Shown here in pieces: positions 59,997-64,000 of a stretch of DNA of 64,000 nucleotides. The DNA is from Maribacter algarum (ex Lu et al. 2025) (nom. illeg.) (GTDB lineage Bacteria > Bacteroidota > Bacteroidia > Flavobacteriales > Flavobacteriaceae), in NCBI GenBank assembly GCA_947495915.1, contig CANMAW010000002.1, positions 496,001-560,000 of the forward strand, read 5' to 3'. Under the pieces are notes generated by a model, which saw only the letters and a list, made by a program, of their open reading frames with translations, did no database searches and was not told the DNA's origin. The position numbers and the translations under genes were made by a program. Positions within the stretch are counted from its first letter, which is position 1, and each line of letters begins with the position of its first letter.

Positions 59997-60989
59997 CTAC
60001 TGTTTCGCTAATCTTCTCATCACTACCCATTGTTTTAACATGTCTCGAGAGTCTTGTGCTGGGTAGCCTAAAACCGTCTTACCAGCAGCAACATCGCCAA
60101 CAACTCCTGATCCGGCTCCTACTGTTACTCCTGAATGTAAAGTTGTATGATCTTTAATAGATGCGCTACCTCCAATAATAACTCCATCGCCCAAAGTAAC
60201 AGAGCCGGCTAAACCACTATGACCAGCCATTATACATGATCTACCTAAAATACAATTATGGGCAATTTGAACCTGATTGTCAATTTTGCAATTATCACCA
60301 ATAATGGTTGCACTAAATTTTCCTCTGTCAACACAAGAATTCGCCCCTATTTCTACATCATTTCCGATGATTACAGTCCCAATTTGAGGTATTTTTACCA
60401 AGCCTCTTCCATCTTCACTAGGGCGATATCCAAAGCCATCAGCACCAATACTTACATTGTTATGAAAAATACATCGAGATCCAATTTCACAACGTTCTCT
60501 AATAACGGTACCTGACCAAATCACAGAAAAGTCGCCAATTGTAGTATCATCCATGATAGTAGTGTTCGGATAAAGTACAACTTCTGCACCCAATGTTACA
60601 TTTTTTCCAATATAACTATGAGCACCTATTTTAGAGCCTTTTCCTATAGTTGCTGTTTCGTGAATAACGGCTGAAGGGTGTATATCGATATCAAAAACAG
60701 GAGCGTCTGGTTGAAAAGCTTCCAATACTTTGGCCATTGCCAAGTCCGCATTTTTCACTTTTATAAGCGCTCTGTTTTTTCCAGGTTCTACTATTATGGA
60801 GTCATTTACTATAGCTGCTGAAGCTTTTGATTCTTTCCAAAGAGCTACATATTTTGCACTTCCGATAAATGTGATTTGATTGCTTTGGGCTTTTTGTAGC
60901 TCCTCAGGACCTGATATTATTATATCCGAAGATCCTATTAATTCTCCTTGTAAAAGCTGATTGATTTCTAAAACTGAAAAAGACTTCAT
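59997..60989 (-). CDS. lpxD: UDP-3-O-acylglucosamine N-acyltransferase LpxD
   Basis: Lipid A biosynthesis enzyme of 330 residues. An N-terminal uridine-binding domain (to about 100, NQITFIGSAKY) is followed by a long left-handed hexapeptide-repeat helix, with the catalytic histidine in NQVQIAHNC and a NNVSIGADGFGYR segment. The ATG at 60989 (MKSFSVLEI) is preferred over one eight codons upstream. It stands alone, not next to lpxA/fabZ, so it may be a second copy (inference). Confidence 0.9.
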   Translation of the reverse strand: MKSFSVLEINQLLQGELIGSSDIIISGPEELQKAQSNQITFIGSAKYVALWKESKASAAIVNDSIIVEPGKNRALIKVKNADLAMAKVLEAFQPDAPVFDIDIHPSAVIHETATIGKGSKIGAHSYIGKNVTLGAEVVLYPNTTIMDDTTIGDFSVIWSGTVIRERCEIGSRCIFHNNVSIGADGFGYRPSEDGRGLVKIPQIGTVIIGNDVEIGANSCVDRGKFSATIIGDNCKIDNQVQIAHNCILGRSCIMAGHSGLAGSVTLGDGVIIGGSASIKDHTTLHSGVTVGAGSGVVGDVAAGKTVLGYPAQDSRDMLKQWVVMRRLAKQ

Positions 60990-61116
60990 ATTGAGTATTA
61001 TATGTTTATTCAATTGTTTAATGGTTCTTTGGAAAGATACTATTTAATGTTAAAAAGATCAGAAAAGATTTTTTTATGTAAAAACATATCATTCTGAAAT
61101 TGCATTTTAAATTTAA

Positions 61117-61163
61117 AAGAGCAATGTCTTTTAAATCTACTGATCTAAAATTACATTGCTCTT
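61117..61163 (-). terminator. Probable terminator of the two-lipoprotein operon
   Basis: A perfect 11-bp inverted repeat AAGAGCAATGT / ACATTGCTCTT with a 25-base loop, 25 bases after the lipoprotein stop, followed by TTTTAAATTT on the minus strand. Confidence 0.6.
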
Positions 61164-61188
61164 GTGGGGCTGAAAGATGAAATGGAAA

Positions 61189-61932
61189 TTAAATACTTAT
61201 TTCGCTTAATGCTGTTGCGGTTACAGTTTCGCCTGGTTCTGTAGATAATTGATATTGATAGAGCCCTTCATCTCCTATTGCAATTAGTAAATCGTTCGAA
61301 ATGATAAGATCGAAAGCACTTCGTTTGATTGAGGTTACTAGTTTAGATGCTTCCGGATTTGTAACATCAAAAACTTTAATTTCATCGTCGCAAACAAATA
61401 GATAATTACCATATAGCCCGAGACCTTTCGGATGTTCTAAATTTCTACTATTTAGCAATATCGGATTCGTAACATCACTGACATCGTATACCTCTAATAC
61501 ATTAATATTATTACCACAAAATGTTTCTGAATGTAAAGTAACATACGCATTGGTGTCATTTGCTACAACCGGGTCACAGGCGGTAAAGTGTTCTACGCTT
61601 GATAGTTTTACTGGAAATTCTGGATTATCAAGGCCATAAATAAACATTCCGTTTTGTGATCCAATATATAGGTAGTCTTTATAATTGAACAAGGTTTCAA
61701 TATCAAATCCAATAGAAACCGTATTTACCTTAACTGGGTCTTCAATGTTAGTTATGTTAAAAACATTTAGATCAAAGTTGTCTACCGTATAAAGGTAATC
61801 ACCAGCTAAAGTAAAACGAGCTAATGAACCTCCTTGACCATCTGAAGAAGACGGAACGGCGCTTAGACTTGAATCATCAGCACAGCTGAGCGCTAAAAAA
61901 GCCAATAAAATTATATATCTGAATTTTCTCAT
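61189..61932 (-). CDS. LVIVD-repeat beta-propeller lipoprotein
   Basis: Lipoprotein of 247 residues (LALSC, cysteine 17). Repeats such as LYTVDNFDLNVFNITNIEDP and LEVYDVSDVTNPILL are the LVIVD type, forming a surface beta-propeller. Function unknown. It follows the next gene by 4 bases, so the pair is co-transcribed. Confidence 0.8.
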   Translation of the reverse strand: MRKFRYIILLAFLALSCADDSSLSAVPSSSDGQGGSLARFTLAGDYLYTVDNFDLNVFNITNIEDPVKVNTVSIGFDIETLFNYKDYLYIGSQNGMFIYGLDNPEFPVKLSSVEHFTACDPVVANDTNAYVTLHSETFCGNNINVLEVYDVSDVTNPILLNSRNLEHPKGLGLYGNYLFVCDDEIKVFDVTNPEASKLVTSIKRSAFDLIISNDLLIAIGDEGLYQYQLSTEPGETVTATALSEISI

Positions 61933-61936
61933 GGTT

Positions 61937-62452
61937 TTAGTTTATAAGTTTCCAATCAATTAACACACTATTTTCGGGAATGTCGTAAGCATCAAACCCG
62001 TCAGGAGATCGCATGGGAGGAAATGTATTGGCAATGCGTTTAGACATTTCTACCGTATTGTTGATAGTATTATAGTTTATAGCAATCAAATCAGTGGCTT
62101 GATTGATATAAATCACGTTGTTACGAATAGCCATATCTGTAGAACCAGGAGCTGCTAAAAATTGAATGGCTTTTGGGTTCGAAGGGTCACTATTATCGTA
62201 TACATGAAACCCTTTATTTAATTCATTTATGAAAAGTAAGTTTCCCTTTATATAGATTTTTCCAGATATGCCTATGGCTAACGGATTGGTTAGTGCTACC
62301 GAATTTTCAAAAGCTGTTCTATTTAAAAAAACAGGCTCGTATTCAGAGGCTGAACTACCTCTAAATCCTGCATCATCATCGTCGCAATAGAAGCAACAGC
62401 TTTGCAATGCCAAAGCGATTAGTAATAGGTAAGCAATTTTCATTTTTTTCAT
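61937..62452 (-). CDS. Lipoprotein related to the LVIVD-repeat neighbour
   Basis: Lipoprotein of 171 residues (LQSC, cysteine 18, then CFYCDDDD). KIYIKGNLLFINELNKGF and HVYDNSDPSNPKAI resemble LVIVD repeats, so it is a shorter relative of the downstream gene. The paralogous pair may form one surface complex (inference). Confidence 0.7.
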   Translation of the reverse strand: MKKMKIAYLLLIALALQSCCFYCDDDDAGFRGSSASEYEPVFLNRTAFENSVALTNPLAIGISGKIYIKGNLLFINELNKGFHVYDNSDPSNPKAIQFLAAPGSTDMAIRNNVIYINQATDLIAINYNTINNTVEMSKRIANTFPPMRSPDGFDAYDIPENSVLIDWKLIN

Positions 62453-62519
62453 AGTATGGTCATTTTTAAATACAACACTCTACTACTTAGTTACCCTACC
62501 TTAAAAATTGTAAACAAAA

Positions 62520-62545
62520 AAACCTCCTTATTTTTAAGGAGGTTT
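62520..62545 (-). terminator. Terminator of the peroxiredoxin gene
   Basis: A perfect 11-bp stem AAACCTCCTTA / TAAGGAGGTTT with a TTTT loop and T run on the minus strand. Confidence 0.92.
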
Positions 62546-62566
62546 CACATATAAAAAAATTTGAAT

Positions 62567-63205
62567 TTATACAGAAGGATCAGGTGTCATTCTCAAATAT
62601 GGTTTTATTTCTTCAACTCCTTTTTTGAAAATTTCTTTAGCATCGGCAGTAGAAATTGCCGGGCTAACAACTACTTTTTGACCATTTTCCCAATTTGCAG
62701 GGGTAGCAACTTTATGATTTGCTGTAAGCTGTAAAGAATCAACAACGCGAAGTAATTCATAAAAATTTCTACCAGTAGAAGCTGGATAAGTTAAAGTTAA
62801 CTTCACCGTTTTATCAGGTGCTATAATAAACACAGAACGTACTGTTAATGTGCTATTTGCCTTTGGGTGAATCATATCATACAAATCTGATACTTTTTTG
62901 TCTTCATCTGCTATAATTGGAAAGTTTACTGTTGTTTCTTGAACTTCATTAATATCTTTTATCCATTCAGCATGCGAAGCGGCACCATCAACACTTAAAG
63001 CAAGCATTTTTACATTTCGTTTGTCAAATTCATCTTTGAATTTTGCCGCAGTACCTAATTCAGTGGTACAAACAGGCGTGAAATCAGCAGGGTGCGAAAA
63101 TAGAATTCCCCAACTGTCACCTAAATAATCATAAAAGTTAATCGTTCCAACAGAACTGTCTGCAGTAAAATCTGGAGCTGTATCTCCTAATCGAAGTGTT
63201 GCCAT
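62567..63205 (-). CDS. 1-Cys peroxiredoxin (Prx6 type)
   Basis: Peroxide-reducing enzyme of 212 residues. The peroxidatic cysteine is C46 in FTPVCTTE; there is no resolving cysteine, and the long C-terminal domain (about 165-212) is of the Prx6 group. Cytoplasmic. Promoter box TAATTTTG at 63248-63241. Confidence 0.93.
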   Translation of the reverse strand: MATLRLGDTAPDFTADSSVGTINFYDYLGDSWGILFSHPADFTPVCTTELGTAAKFKDEFDKRNVKMLALSVDGAASHAEWIKDINEVQETTVNFPIIADEDKKVSDLYDMIHPKANSTLTVRSVFIIAPDKTVKLTLTYPASTGRNFYELLRVVDSLQLTANHKVATPANWENGQKVVVSPAISTADAKEIFKKGVEEIKPYLRMTPDPSV

Positions 63206-63240
63206 TATCGTTGTTTTATTAATTGCTATTCGTAGTGCTA

Positions 63241-63284
63241 CAAAATTAATGGATTGATAAAATAGCCCCTCTTTTTTTAGGTTA
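63241..63284 (-). promoter_or_regulatory. Peroxiredoxin promoter with palindrome-like element
   Basis: TAATTTTG on the minus strand (63248-63241). Fourteen bases further upstream is TAGCCCC-N8-TAGGTTA (63263-63284, plus-strand reading), a weak match to the nitrogen palindrome at the same distance from the -7 box as in glnII and glnK. Confidence 0.4.
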
Positions 63285-63314
63285 AAGATGTATTAAAGTT
63301 TAGTACTTTTAAAC

Positions 63315-63845
63315 ATGGAAAATTTGCAATACCCAATAGGTCATTTTAAGTGCCCAAATGAAATCACTAAAGCTCAAATTGATGAATGGATTCAGGTGTT
63401 AGAAACGTTACCAAAACGGTTGGCAATACTGGTAGGTAATCTTACACATGAACAATTAGAAACGCCATATCGTCCTAAAGGTTGGTCTGTACGCCAAGTG
63501 ATTCACCATATAGGTGATAGTCATCATAATAGTTATACTCGTTTTAAATGGGCATTGACTGAAGATAAGCCGGTTATCAAAGCTTATGAAGAGAAAGAAT
63601 GGAGTCAACTGTTCGATAGTAAAAATGCCCCTATTGAATTATCTTTAAACTATATTACAGCATTGCATGCCAAATTGGTTCACCTTTTAAAAGGTTTAGA
63701 CGATGTTGATTTGACACGAGAATACATTCATCCAGATGGGAATGTTGCTGTTTCTGTTGCTGAAAATATAGGTAAATATGCATGGCATAGTAATCACCAT
63801 TTTGCACATATTGAAGGGTTGTTAAAACGAAAAAATTGGTTGTAA
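63315..63845 (+). CDS. DinB/YfiT-like putative metal-dependent hydrolase
   Basis: Four-helix-bundle protein of 176 residues with the metal-binding histidines of the YfiT branch: one in VRQVIHHIGDSHHNS (about 57-71) and others in WHSNHHFAHIEGL (about 156-168). Relatives include thiol-dependent transferases of the DinB superfamily. Substrate unknown. Confidence 0.85.
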   Translation: MENLQYPIGHFKCPNEITKAQIDEWIQVLETLPKRLAILVGNLTHEQLETPYRPKGWSVRQVIHHIGDSHHNSYTRFKWALTEDKPVIKAYEEKEWSQLFDSKNAPIELSLNYITALHAKLVHLLKGLDDVDLTREYIHPDGNVAVSVAENIGKYAWHSNHHFAHIEGLLKRKNWL

Positions 63846-63853
63846 GGTGGTAA

Positions 63854-64000
63854 CTAAATTTTTTTAGTTAAAATCCACATTAATTTTTCACTTTCCAAGA
63901 CGTTTGGTAAAGTTACCTCTGAAGAACGTGTAATTGAGAATCCATTGTTGAGGTAGAATTGTAGTGCAGGTCCTTTCTGCATGGTGGCCAACCAAACAAT
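63854..64000 (-). CDS. GNAT-family acetyltransferase, C-terminal part
   Basis: The last 48 codons of a minus-strand gene that runs past the window edge. The sequence QKGPALQFYLNNGFSI is the motif B/loop region of GNAT N-acetyltransferases (AxxFYxxxGF pattern), followed by a final strand KLMWILTKKI. Convergent with the DinB-like gene, 8 bases apart. Confidence 0.75.
   Translation of the reverse strand: MVWLATMQKGPALQFYLNNGFSITRSSEVTLPNVLESEKLMWILTKKI

Noticed and set aside
1-64000. CRISPR arrays, insertion sequences, prophage or integrative-element genes
   Set aside because: No regular repeat arrays, transposase, integrase or phage genes seen; gene content is core-like throughout.

Overview
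The window reads as chromosomal DNA of a marine-type member of the Flavobacteriaceae (Bacteroidota). The basis is: AT-rich sequence, many promoters of the Bacteroidota form (TTG, 18-22 bases, TAnnTTTG), very short leaders, type II and type III glutamine synthetases instead of type I, a long-form PurM, DnaJ with a shortened zinc domain, curli genes with family-specific extra domains, and many lipoproteins and outer-membrane barrels. The genus cannot be fixed from this sequence. I see no insertion sequence, prophage, CRISPR array or rRNA operon. The only tRNA is tRNA-Arg(ACG).

Layout. 1-12250: a 12-gene acyl-CoA catabolic operon behind a palindromic operator. It holds two acyl-CoA dehydrogenases, an APH-type kinase, three SDRs, two MDR reductases, enoyl-CoA hydratase/isomerase, a MaoC hydratase and an acyl-CoA synthetase. 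The adjacent ACAD and kinase resemble the ACAD10/11 and LvaA/LvaC arrangement used for 4-hydroxyacyl-CoAs. 12290-14640: tRNA-Arg, apt, a 50-residue gene and a Ca/Na antiporter. 14830-18300: divergent glutamine synthetases II and III sharing an operator region. 18600-24560: a curli (amyloid fibre) operon csgA-csgB-csgE-csgF-csgG plus a coupled lipoprotein, with a C12 tract upstream. 24600-29260: purM, then a tight five-gene extracytoplasmic redox cluster (Rieske lipoprotein, thioredoxin-like protein, ApbE flavin transferase, DUF4266 lipoprotein, DUF3570 barrel).

29350-39380: housekeeping and mixed genes (prfA, pyrF, hydrolases, purU, an Lrp-type regulator, MscS, a DJ-1-like lipoprotein). 39390-42400: the porin, amt and glnK nitrogen group, whose promoter carries the same palindrome as the glutamine synthetase promoters. 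42550-47570: small membrane proteins, crcB, a MazG-like protein, ilvE, a MnmC-like methyltransferase and an epimerase. 47690-49590: grpE-dnaJ and a candidate small RNA. 49680-59190: an ABC exporter, a second MscS, a barrel protein, a response regulator lacking a DNA-binding domain, ppk2, an M28 peptidase and a cyclophilin-FKBP fusion. 59620-64000: csp, lpxD, two propeller-like lipoproteins, a 1-Cys peroxiredoxin, a DinB-like protein and the end of a GNAT gene.

The strongest leads for undescribed biology are the redox cluster (25857-29256), in which the DUF3570 barrel carries a near-match to the ApbE flavinylation motif; the shared nitrogen operator at 15960-16032 and 42312-42387; the extended curli machinery; and the orphan promoter-terminator pair after dnaJ. 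All functional calls come from reading the sequence and family knowledge. No database search was run.
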